Position numbers and translations under genes: made by a program. The notes under the pieces were generated by a model, which saw nothing but the letters and a program-made list of their open reading frames with translations, was not told where the DNA came from and searched no databases. Below are positions 17,573 through 24,693 of a DNA stretch of 64,000 bases, piece by piece. Position 1 is the stretch's first letter. The number at the start of each line of letters is the position of its first letter. This DNA comes from UBA7672 sp041398245 (GTDB lineage: Bacteria > Pseudomonadota > Alphaproteobacteria > Caulobacterales > Hyphomonadaceae), in assembly GCA_041398245.1 (NCBI GenBank), contig JAWKVC010000010.1, positions 62,001 to 126,000 on the forward strand, in the 5' to 3' direction.

Positions 17573-18879
17573 CAGTCCTTCTTTCGCGCGTTCTCGATCC
17601 GCGCCCCGCGGCCCGTCATCACGGCCGCATCGCCGAACTTCTCGCGCGCCTTGTCGGCGGCGCGTTCGGCCTTGGCCCGCTTCAGGGATTTGGGATCAGC
17701 CAGATCCAGCGCGTCGGCCTTGGCGTCGACCAGATCGGAAATGCCAACGCCCAGCAGACGGTAGCGTCCGCCTGTGGCCTCGCGCGCCAGCATCGGCTTG
17801 GCCGCCCGGAAGATCACCTGCGCTAACTGGGTCGGCTCGCCGAGCGAGACCCGGCGGGTGATCGTACGGAAGTCGTGGGATTTCAGCTTCAGCGTAACAA
17901 CGCGGCCTTCGACGCCGCTATCCTTGGCGCGATCGGCCGTGCGCAGGCTGAGGCGCCAGAGAATATCCTCCAGTATGCGGGGGTCGGATACATCTTCATT
18001 GAAGGTTGTCTCCGACGAGACGCTCTTGCGCTCGCCTGCTGGATCGACCTTGCGATCATGACGGCCGAAGGCGCAGTTGTGCAGCCACAGGCCAGTCTCG
18101 CCATAGCGCTTCACCAGCGTCTTGAGATCAAGCTTCTGGACATCGCTGACAGTACGGATGCCGTCCGCATTGAGCTTCTTCTCGAACTGCGCGCCGACAC
18201 CGCCGATGACTCGTACGGATTTGTCGGCGAGATAGGCCGGCGCCTCATCGATCGAAAGGACGAAGAAGCCGCGCGGCTTGTCGGCCTCGGACGCCGTCTT
18301 GGCGAGGAACTTGTTGCTGGCCAGCCCGACCGAGATGGTGAGGTTCAGCTCGCGCTCGATCCGGTTCTGCAGTCTCATGAGGCTGATCGCGGGCGGGGCG
18401 CCGTGCAGCGCCTCCGTCCCCGACATGTCGAGATAGGCTTCGTCGATCGACACGGGCTCCACCAGAGGCGTAAGCGCCAGCATCATCTCGCGGATGCGCC
18501 GGCCTTCCTGGACGTAGAGGTCCATGCGCGGCTTGATGACGACGGCGTTGGGGCAAAGCTTCAGCGCCTTGAACATCGGCATGGCCGAGCGGACGCCATA
18601 GGTGCGCGCGACATAGCAGCAGGTGGAGACGACGCCCCGCTTGCCGCCGCCAACGATGACGGGCTGGGCGATCAGGTCCGGCCGGTCGCGCTTCTCGATA
18701 GAGGCGTAGAAGGCGTCGCAATCGATATGGACGACCGACAGGTCGAACAGGCGCGGATGTGAGACGATTCGTTCCGAGCGGCACCTGGGGCAACGCGTGG
18801 CCTGACCCAACCAGCCGTGAAAGCAATCGCGGCAGGCAATCTGTAAACTTAATGAGCTAGTAGCAATGGTTTCGCGCAA
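17572..18879 (-). CDS. dinB: DNA polymerase IV with an N-terminal zinc-ribbon-like extension
   Basis: 435 residues from a TTG at 18879; no ATG or GTG is available in frame before the conserved part. Residues ~15-38 form a CxxC...CxxC zinc-ribbon-like segment (CRDCFHGWLG, then CPRCRSER). The Y-family polymerase follows: HIDCDAFYASIEKRD and the catalytic SIDEAYLD, then the HhH thumb and the little-finger domain. It performs error-prone translesion synthesis. It is first in a six-gene operon. The leader (18840-18880) is more AT-rich than the gene body. I saw no clear LexA box. Confidence 0.93.
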   Translation of the reverse strand: MRETIATSSLSLQIACRDCFHGWLGQATRCPRCRSERIVSHPRLFDLSVVHIDCDAFYASIEKRDRPDLIAQPVIVGGGKRGVVSTCCYVARTYGVRSAMPMFKALKLCPNAVVIKPRMDLYVQEGRRIREMMLALTPLVEPVSIDEAYLDMSGTEALHGAPPAISLMRLQNRIERELNLTISVGLASNKFLAKTASEADKPRGFFVLSIDEAPAYLADKSVRVIGGVGAQFEKKLNADGIRTVSDVQKLDLKTLVKRYGETGLWLHNCAFGRHDRKVDPAGERKSVSSETTFNEDVSDPRILEDILWRLSLRTADRAKDSGVEGRVVTLKLKSHDFRTITRRVSLGEPTQLAQVIFRAAKPMLAREATGGRYRLLGVGISDLVDAKADALDLADPKSLKRAKAERAADKAREKFGDAAVMTGRGARIENARKKD

Positions 18880-19049
18880 GGTTCAGGTCCGCCCCGAAGT
18901 CTTTGTTTCATGGCCGGATTTGTTAATTGGTAGGCTGCGCATTGCCGCTCTGCCAGACGCAGTTGAAAATAGGCGGTTAATACTCTCAGGTCTAACACAG
19001 GGGACGAAGACGGGAATCAACCCGGGTCCGGTCCCTAAATGATGTGCTG

Positions 19050-19484
19050 ATGGCGACGTCGCCCGCCAAGAAAGTCCTTGTGGTCGAAGACAACGAGCTC
19101 AACATGAAGCTCTTCTGCGACCTCCTGGATGCGTTCGGCTTCGAGACCGTCCAGAGCAGGGACGGGCTCAAAGCCGTGGAACTCGCGCGCGCGCACAAGC
19201 CTGATCTCATCATCATGGACATCCAGCTTCCGGAAGTGTCGGGGCTCGATCTTACACGCTGGATCAAGGACGACGCCACGATCAGGCACGTGCCGATCAT
19301 GGCGGTGACGGCGTTCGCCATGCGTCAGGACGAGCGGCTCGTGCGCGAAGCCGGCTGCGAGTCCTACATGACCAAGCCGATCCAGATGTCGGCGTTCATC
19401 AGCGAAGTGAAGCGCCTGACCGGAACGCAGTCTGCGACGCCCGCGCGCAGCCGTCCGGCCTCCACGCGGAGGGCGGCGAGATGA
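19050..19484 (+). CDS. divK: Single-domain response regulator DivK
   Basis: 144 residues from the ATG at 19050; a GTG two codons upstream is possible. It consists of one receiver domain with VVEDNELNMKLF, the phosphoacceptor in LIIMDIQLPEVSG, AVTAFAM and the conserved Lys in YMTKPI, then a short basic tail. The near-identity of motifs to Caulobacter DivK and the adjacent pleD gene make this assignment firm. DivK acts with DivJ/PleC kinases and DivL to control CtrA and asymmetric division. It overlaps pleD by four bases. Half-site TTAA motifs upstream do not form a full CtrA box. Confidence 0.95.
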   Translation: MATSPAKKVLVVEDNELNMKLFCDLLDAFGFETVQSRDGLKAVELARAHKPDLIIMDIQLPEVSGLDLTRWIKDDATIRHVPIMAVTAFAMRQDERLVREAGCESYMTKPIQMSAFISEVKRLTGTQSATPARSRPASTRRAAR

Positions 19485-20842
19485 GCGCGCGCGTCCTGGT
19501 GGTCGACGATATCGAGCAGAACCGCAAGCTGCTGACCGACAAGCTTCGCAACGAGTACTTTCACGTCATCACGGCCGTGGATGGCGAGGACGCGATCGAC
19601 AAGGCGATGGCCGAAGAGCCGGACGTCATCCTCATGGACATCATGATGCCGAAGCTGAACGGCGTCGACGCCTGCCGCAGGCTGAAGACGGATGCGCGCA
19701 CCGAGCATATCCCGATCGTGCTGGTGACGGCGCTGAATGAGCGCGAGGACAGGCTGCGCGGCCTTGGCGCGGGCGCGGACGACTTCCTGACCAAACCGGT
19801 GAATGACCTGCATCTGCTGTCGCGCGTGCGGGCGCTGACCAAGTACAAGATGGTCGCCGACGAGCTGCGCAAGCGCGAGGCGTCCGGCAAGCGCATGGGC
19901 GCAGTGGATCTCGCGGCCTCTGGCCGGGCGTCCGAGCCGGCGCGCATTCTGGTGGTCGATGAAAACGAACGTCAGGCCCGCCGCATCTGCCGCTATCTTG
20001 AAGGCCTGCACCGGCCGATCTCGCATTCGGAAGCCAATCAGCTTGGCATTTCCGGATCGATGGTCGACCTGCTGATCGTGTCGCTCGCGAACGAGAAGCT
20101 CGATGGTCTCAAGCTGTGCGCGTATTTCCGGTCGCTGGAATCGACCCGCGACCTGCCGATCCTCGTTGTCGCGGAGTCCGATGATGAGAAGAAGGCTGTG
20201 CGCGCGCTTGATCTCGGCGCATCCGACATCGTCATCAAGCCGATCGACTCCGAGGAGCTGCTGGCCCGCGTGAAGACGCAGGTGCGCAAGAAGCGCTATC
20301 TCGATGCGTTGCGCGCCCGTCTCGACCAGTCGATGGAGCTCGCGGTAACCGACCAGCTCACCGGCCTGCACAACCGCCGCTACATGCGCGTGCAGCTCGA
20401 AAGCTTCGTGAAGCGCGCCAACATGGGCGGCGCGGCCGCCTCGATCCTGCTGTGCGACATCGACCACTTCAAGAAGATCAACGATATCCACGGCCATGCG
20501 GCCGGCGACGAGGTCCTGCGCGAGTTCGGCCGCCGCCTGCGCGAGAATATCCGCCCGATGGACGTCGCCTGCCGCTATGGCGGCGAGGAGTTCGTGGTCA
20601 TCATGCCGGAAACCTCTCAGGCCCTGGCTCAGGCAGCCGGCGAGCGCATCCGGCAGATCATGGCGGAGACGACCTTCGCGATCAGCCGCGGGGACGAACT
20701 CAAGGTGACCATGTCTGGCGGTGTCGCCACGGTCATTCCGCCGGAAGACACGATGGACGCCCTGTTGAAGCGGGCGGATGACGCCCTCTACCGGGCCAAA
20801 TCGGCGGGGCGGAACAAGGTCGAGCTGGAAAGCGCTGGCTGA
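19481..20842 (+). CDS. pleD: Diguanylate cyclase response regulator PleD
   Basis: 453 residues: receiver domain (phosphoacceptor in ILMDIMMPKLNG), a degenerate second receiver, and a GGDEF domain with the active motif GGEEF at residues 367-371. The product-inhibition I-site RxxD (R358-D361) lies exactly five residues upstream, so the enzyme should be feedback-inhibited by c-di-GMP. In Caulobacter PleD drives the motile-to-sessile switch at the stalked pole. It is translationally coupled to divK (ATGA). Confidence 0.97.
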   Translation: MSARVLVVDDIEQNRKLLTDKLRNEYFHVITAVDGEDAIDKAMAEEPDVILMDIMMPKLNGVDACRRLKTDARTEHIPIVLVTALNEREDRLRGLGAGADDFLTKPVNDLHLLSRVRALTKYKMVADELRKREASGKRMGAVDLAASGRASEPARILVVDENERQARRICRYLEGLHRPISHSEANQLGISGSMVDLLIVSLANEKLDGLKLCAYFRSLESTRDLPILVVAESDDEKKAVRALDLGASDIVIKPIDSEELLARVKTQVRKKRYLDALRARLDQSMELAVTDQLTGLHNRRYMRVQLESFVKRANMGGAAASILLCDIDHFKKINDIHGHAAGDEVLREFGRRLRENIRPMDVACRYGGEEFVVIMPETSQALAQAAGERIRQIMAETTFAISRGDELKVTMSGGVATVIPPEDTMDALLKRADDALYRAKSAGRNKVELESAG

Positions 20843-20890
20843 GGCCTGAGGCGCCTTAACTTCGCCGCCGATCGGGGGCATATAGCCGTC

Positions 20891-21112
20891 ATGGATACAT
20901 TCACCCCCGGCTCCCAGCCCGGCGAGGCAAAGCTTCGCTTTCTCGACGCTGACTTCGAGGTCCTGAAGCCCGGCCGCTTCGTGTTGTGCGCGGTCACGCG
21001 CAAGCGCATTCCGCTTGAGGATCTCCGTTATTGGAATGTTGAGACTCAGGAAGCCTACTTCGACGCAGAAACAGCGTTGAACAGATGGAAGCAGCTGAAC
21101 GATCGCGCCTGA
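20891..21112 (+). CDS. DUF2093 domain-containing protein
   Basis: 73 residues, matching the short DUF2093 family: AKLRFLDADFEVLKPGRFVLCAVT, RIPLEDLRYWNVETQEAYFDAETAL. The function is unknown. It starts 48 bases after pleD. The downstream lipoprotein gene begins inside its last 28 bases in another frame. Confidence 0.9.
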   Translation: MDTFTPGSQPGEAKLRFLDADFEVLKPGRFVLCAVTRKRIPLEDLRYWNVETQEAYFDAETALNRWKQLNDRA

Positions 21113-22089
21113 CGCTGGCGGCGTTGCTCGCCGCGGCCCTGCTGGTTTCCTGCACGGGGCCAGACACAGTGCCCGCAGCAAACGCAGAACCGGCGCCCAT
21201 GCCGTCTGACTTGCCGGATCAACCGCCAACGCAAGCAGTCATTGAAGTCGAGCCGGAGCCCGAACCGCCTCCGCCGCCGCAACCCGTGATCGCGTGCGCC
21301 GGACCGGCGAAGCAGGGCGGGGCGATCGTTTGCAAGGCCAATCCCGGCGCGTCGATTTCGCTGGACGGAAAGGCGATCGCGACAGCTGATGATCAGGGCA
21401 TTGCGGTCGTGGGCCTCCGGCGCGATGCGCCAGCGGAGGTGCGCATTGGCGTTCGTCTTCTGGACTATGACTTTGAAGCGAGCACGCTAGTCGAGGTGGC
21501 GACACGCAAGGACACCGTCTCGAAGTTCACCATGGAGTGCGGAAAGATTTCCGCCCAGACGCCTGAACAGAAGCGTCATGCCGAAGTCTCGTGGGTGAAG
21601 AAGGACAAGGCGCTGAGGGCGTTTTCCTCGCCTGTGGCCAGCCTCGGTTTTGCGAAGCCCGCCGAGGGCCCCTATTCGAGCCCGTTCGGCGCAGTGCGCA
21701 CCTATCTGCCCAAGACCAAGGACTGCGAGGGCTCAACCAGCGTCCACAATGGGCAGGACATAGCCATTCCGACCGGCACCGAGATTCACGCGCCGATGGG
21801 CGGCACTGTGCTGTTGGCTGATCCGGACCTCTATTATGAGGGTGGCGCGGTCTTCCTCGACCATGGCCACGGCCTCGTGTCGGTCATGATGCATATGAGC
21901 CGGATCGACGTCGCGGATGGCGATGTGGTGCAGCAGGGCGACGTACTCGGGCTCTCGGGCGCGACGGGACGTGTGACGGGGCCGCACCTTCACTGGGCCA
22001 TCAAGTTCCGCAATGTCCATTCGGAGGATCGTGGTACGGATATCTGGCTCGACCCGGTCTTGATGATGGATCTGGCGATGCCCGACTAA
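21085..22089 (+). CDS. M23-family metallopeptidase, probable lipoprotein
   Basis: 334 residues. The N-terminus is a lipoprotein signal (LAALLAAALLVSC lipobox, Cys23), followed by a Pro/Glu-rich linker. The C-terminal LytM/M23 domain has all active-site elements: HNGQD, the third His in VMMHMS, and HLH in GPHLHWAI. It should cleave peptide cross-links in peptidoglycan from a membrane anchor. The start lies inside the DUF2093 gene, overlapping it by 28 bases, which suggests coupled translation. Lgt (5939-6838) would lipidate it. Confidence 0.92.
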   Translation: MEAAERSRLTLAALLAAALLVSCTGPDTVPAANAEPAPMPSDLPDQPPTQAVIEVEPEPEPPPPPQPVIACAGPAKQGGAIVCKANPGASISLDGKAIATADDQGIAVVGLRRDAPAEVRIGVRLLDYDFEASTLVEVATRKDTVSKFTMECGKISAQTPEQKRHAEVSWVKKDKALRAFSSPVASLGFAKPAEGPYSSPFGAVRTYLPKTKDCEGSTSVHNGQDIAIPTGTEIHAPMGGTVLLADPDLYYEGGAVFLDHGHGLVSVMMHMSRIDVADGDVVQQGDVLGLSGATGRVTGPHLHWAIKFRNVHSEDRGTDIWLDPVLMMDLAMPD

Positions 22090-22099
22090 GGGGGGAACC

Positions 22100-22543
22100 A
22101 TGGCCGAGAACAAGACCGCGCCCACAAAGGTCAGCGTGAAGGATTTCGTCGGGGCGGTTGAAAACGACACGCGCCGGAGTGACGCCCAGACGTTGCTCAA
22201 GCTGTTCGAAAAGGTGACGGGCTGGAAGCCGCAGATGTGGGGCCCGACGATTGTCGGCTATGGCCGCTATTCGTACACTTACGATAGCGGGCATTCAGGC
22301 GACATGTGTGTCCTGGGCTTTTCCCCGCGCTCGGCGAACCTCGTCATCTACAGCGGGCTTTCACTTGAGAAGGCCGCGCCCTTCCTGAAAACGCTCGGCA
22401 AGCACAAGACCAGCAAGGCCTGCATCTACATCAACAAGCTGGCTGACGTGGACATGGCCACGTTCGAGAAGCTGCTGAAGGCCGGGCTCGCCAACATGAA
22501 GGCGGTGGCGAAGGAAAGCGGCTGGCCGATCAAGTCCGCCTGA
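22100..22543 (+). CDS. DUF1801 domain-containing protein
   Basis: 147 residues with the DUF1801 pattern: TLLKLFEKVTGWKPQMWGPTIVGYGRY, then DMCVLGFSPRSANLVIY and ACIYINKLADVD. The family is small, cytoplasmic and uncharacterised. The ATG has a strong AAGGGGGGAACC upstream and lies 10 bases after the M23 lipoprotein gene. Confidence 0.92.
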   Translation: MAENKTAPTKVSVKDFVGAVENDTRRSDAQTLLKLFEKVTGWKPQMWGPTIVGYGRYSYTYDSGHSGDMCVLGFSPRSANLVIYSGLSLEKAAPFLKTLGKHKTSKACIYINKLADVDMATFEKLLKAGLANMKAVAKESGWPIKSA

Positions 22544-22612
22544 GGCCAGCTTCCGCCGCGGACGAACCTGCTCTAACAAGGCGCTTGGGAGCGCCGGGGC
22601 AAGGAAGCCTTC

Positions 22613-22708
22613 GTGGTCAAGTTCATCATCGCAATCGTGCTGGGCCTGATCGCCATGCTCGTCGTCGCCCGGCTGATGAACAACCGCCGTCCGCCGCCGG
22701 ATAAATAG
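22613..22708 (+). CDS. 31-residue single-pass membrane peptide (small ORF)
   Basis: A GTG at 22613 has AAGGA (22601-22605) seven bases upstream. The ORF reads a hydrophobic helix (VKFIIAIVLGLIAMLVVARL) followed by a basic and proline-rich tail (MNNRRPPPDK), then TAG at 22706-22708. This is the layout of many bacterial single-pass microproteins with a cytoplasmic C-terminus. It fills most of the gap between DUF1801 and the convergent thioesterase gene. I know no named family for it; support is composition plus ribosome site. Confidence 0.55.
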   Translation: MVKFIIAIVLGLIAMLVVARLMNNRRPPPDK

Positions 22709-22714
22709 GCTGGC

Positions 22715-23644
22715 TCAGACCGCAAGACCTGCCGGCGCAACGCTCGCCAGCGACGCCTGCAGTTCCGGCGTCGCCGGCATGATCTTCCGGGTGTCGAGAT
22801 TGAGCGCGATGGCGACAGCCTCGCTGGTGCACCAGGCCTCTCCGGTGTCGGGATCAAGGATCCAGTGCACGAAGGAGTGGGTCTTCTCCTTCTGAAAGCC
22901 GCGCGCAGAGCGTATCACGAAGCGGTCGCCGGCCCGCGGCCAGCGGCGGTAGACCAGCCGGTATTCCAGCACGGCGCCGCCCATGCGAACGGTCTCGCCG
23001 CGTGCTTGCGCCTGCGCAGCGAGCTGTTCGCGCCAGGGCCGCAGGAGGTGGCCAATCGAATCCGAGACGCGGCCAATGAAGAACTCCGGGATCATGTCGC
23101 CGGTGAGATCGACCTGCTGGGGCAAAACGATGCCGCGACCAATCACGGGCGCGCCGATCGCATCGGCGTCGGCCAGAGTGGCGGATGGGATCGGCGGTAC
23201 ACTGAAGTCGATGGAGCGGGGCGCGCAACTGGCCGGCGCGTCGCCCAGCAGGCCCTCGAGTTTCGCGCGCGTCGCCTTTGGCCAGCGCGAGGCCTGACCC
23301 GAGACAAGATCGACATGATCGACCCATGTGCGGAAGGACGCGCAGGGATCGCCGGTGTAGTGGTCGATCTGCTGGTAGAGCAGCATGGACGCATCTGTGA
23401 TCTCCAGCACGCAGCCGCGCATGGTGAAGGGAGAACCGGCGTGGGCCTCCTTCATGAAGCGGATGTGCTGGTCACGCGGGCGCAGCGTCTGCGCCGCGCC
23501 TTCGCGGAAGGCGCCGGACAGGCCGATGTGATGCGAAAGCTCGGCCAGCCCTTCCATCATCTTGGCGACGTAGAAGCGCACATTCATGTGCCCCATCTCG
23601 TCGCATTCCCACGTGTTGATGCTGCCGCGGTAGAGTTCGATCAT
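22715..23644 (-). CDS. Double hot-dog acyl-CoA thioesterase family protein
   Basis: 309 residues, about twice the length of a single 4HBT domain. The first hot-dog domain has WECDEMGHMNVRFYVAKMMEG, the 4HBT catalytic segment. The second (from about residue 170) has FFIGRVSDSIGHLL and EYRLVYRRWPRAGDRF. Such proteins hydrolyse acyl-CoA or acyl-carrier esters; the chain length is not predictable. The start overlaps the DUF5990 stop by four bases. Confidence 0.87.
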   Translation of the reverse strand: MIELYRGSINTWECDEMGHMNVRFYVAKMMEGLAELSHHIGLSGAFREGAAQTLRPRDQHIRFMKEAHAGSPFTMRGCVLEITDASMLLYQQIDHYTGDPCASFRTWVDHVDLVSGQASRWPKATRAKLEGLLGDAPASCAPRSIDFSVPPIPSATLADADAIGAPVIGRGIVLPQQVDLTGDMIPEFFIGRVSDSIGHLLRPWREQLAAQAQARGETVRMGGAVLEYRLVYRRWPRAGDRFVIRSARGFQKEKTHSFVHWILDPDTGEAWCTSEAVAIALNLDTRKIMPATPELQASLASVAPAGLAV

Positions 23645-24081
23645 CTGCCGGTTTTCCCGATCTTCCAGTCGACCTTCACGGTGGCGCAGGTCGGTCCGCC
23701 CTTGGCGTCTGTGCCGGCGTAAGCGCCTTCAAGGACTAGCCCGCCATTTTCCGCAGCCTTGATCATCGCGGGCGTGGGTGTTGGCAGGTCCACCTTGGCG
23801 CGCCGGCTCCATTCCGTTCCGGCCTGACCCGCCTGGCGTCCGGTGGCGACATAGACAAAGCGGCGCGTCTTGCCTTCGGTGCGAACGAAATCGCCGAGGA
23901 AGCGGTATCCGGTCTTTCCCGCCTCAAGGCGCAGGGGGATATCGAAGTGGAGCGTGCGGCCGGTTGATATGCGGACGTCGACCGGTTCGCCGTCCTTGCC
24001 CTGAAGGCTGTGCGCGACACCCTTGGGGGGAGCTGTGATGGAAAGGCGCACGAGGACGTTGGTCGTGTCGCCCGAGGCCAT
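23641..24081 (-). CDS. DUF5990 family protein
   Basis: 146 residues. It shows the pattern remembered for DUF5990: an N-terminal strand RLSITAPPKGVAHSLQGKDG, LHFDIPLRLE, then GDFVRTEGKTRRFVYVATGRQAGQ and WSRRAKVDLP. The function is unknown. It sits one base after zur and overlaps the thioesterase gene by ATGA, so the three form an operon. The family name is from memory of the pattern. Confidence 0.75.
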   Translation of the reverse strand: MASGDTTNVLVRLSITAPPKGVAHSLQGKDGEPVDVRISTGRTLHFDIPLRLEAGKTGYRFLGDFVRTEGKTRRFVYVATGRQAGQAGTEWSRRAKVDLPTPTPAMIKAAENGGLVLEGAYAGTDAKGGPTCATVKVDWKIGKTGR

Positions 24082-24082
24082 G

Positions 24083-24544
24083 TCAGGCCGCGCAGTCGGC
24101 GCAGATGCCGCGGATCTCGATGACGGCGCTGCGCATGCGGAAATCGACGCTCTCGACCTCCTGCGTCAGCTTCTTCACGCTGTCATGCGCGTGAAGTTCG
24201 CCAGCCTGACCGCATTTGTCGCAGATGAGGAAGACAGCCGCATGGCCGTGCTTCCAGTGACCGCAGGCGACGTAGGCGTTGAGGCTCTCGATCTTATGGG
24301 CGAGACCCATCTCCAGCAAAAAATCCAGCGAGCGATAGACTGAGGGCGGCTTGGCCGCGCCGTCTTCGCCCAGATGTTCCAGGAGATCGTAGGCCTTGGC
24401 CGGGCCCTGGGATTCCAGAAGCAGGGTCAACACCTTGCGCCGCAGTGGCGTCAGCTTCCCGCCCCGCTGATCGCACAACGTTTCCGCCTCTCTCAGGCTG
24501 TCTGAGAGGCCAGCGGGCGAGCAGGCGAGATGAGCAAGAGCCAT
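24083..24544 (-). CDS. zur: Fur-family zinc uptake regulator (Zur)
   Basis: 153 residues from the ATG at 24544; the longer upstream frame is not family-like. The winged helix (LTPLRRKVLTLLLESQGPAKAYDLLEHL, PPSVYRSLDFLLEMGLAHKIESLNAYVAC) is closer to Zur than Fur. The structural zinc site is CDKCG plus CADC at the C-terminus, with His-rich HWKHGHAA. It represses zinc uptake when zinc is sufficient. It is first in the zur / DUF5990 / thioesterase operon. No obvious Zur palindrome was seen. Confidence 0.85.
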   Translation of the reverse strand: MALAHLACSPAGLSDSLREAETLCDQRGGKLTPLRRKVLTLLLESQGPAKAYDLLEHLGEDGAAKPPSVYRSLDFLLEMGLAHKIESLNAYVACGHWKHGHAAVFLICDKCGQAGELHAHDSVKKLTQEVESVDFRMRSAVIEIRGICADCAA

Positions 24545-24693
24545 GACTGCAATGTCGGCCGTACCTTGCTGATTCACAAGGGGGCGCGCCGCCCGCGGAC
24601 AGCGCCAAAAGGCCGGAAAACCGCCGGTTAACCCGCTCATGGCCTAGTCCGGACGGGGTCATGTTCGATCCCGGAGCAGGCGAGGGACGCCAG

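Noticed and set aside
18849..18980. CtrA boxes upstream of divK
   Set aside because: Three single TTAA half-sites occur (18849, 18923, 18977) but none has a second TTAA at seven bases.
19364..21229. 621-codon minus-strand ORF across pleD
   Set aside because: It mirrors divK, pleD and DUF2093, all with clear domain motifs on the plus strand; its translation is His/Arg/Asp-rich and resembles no protein.
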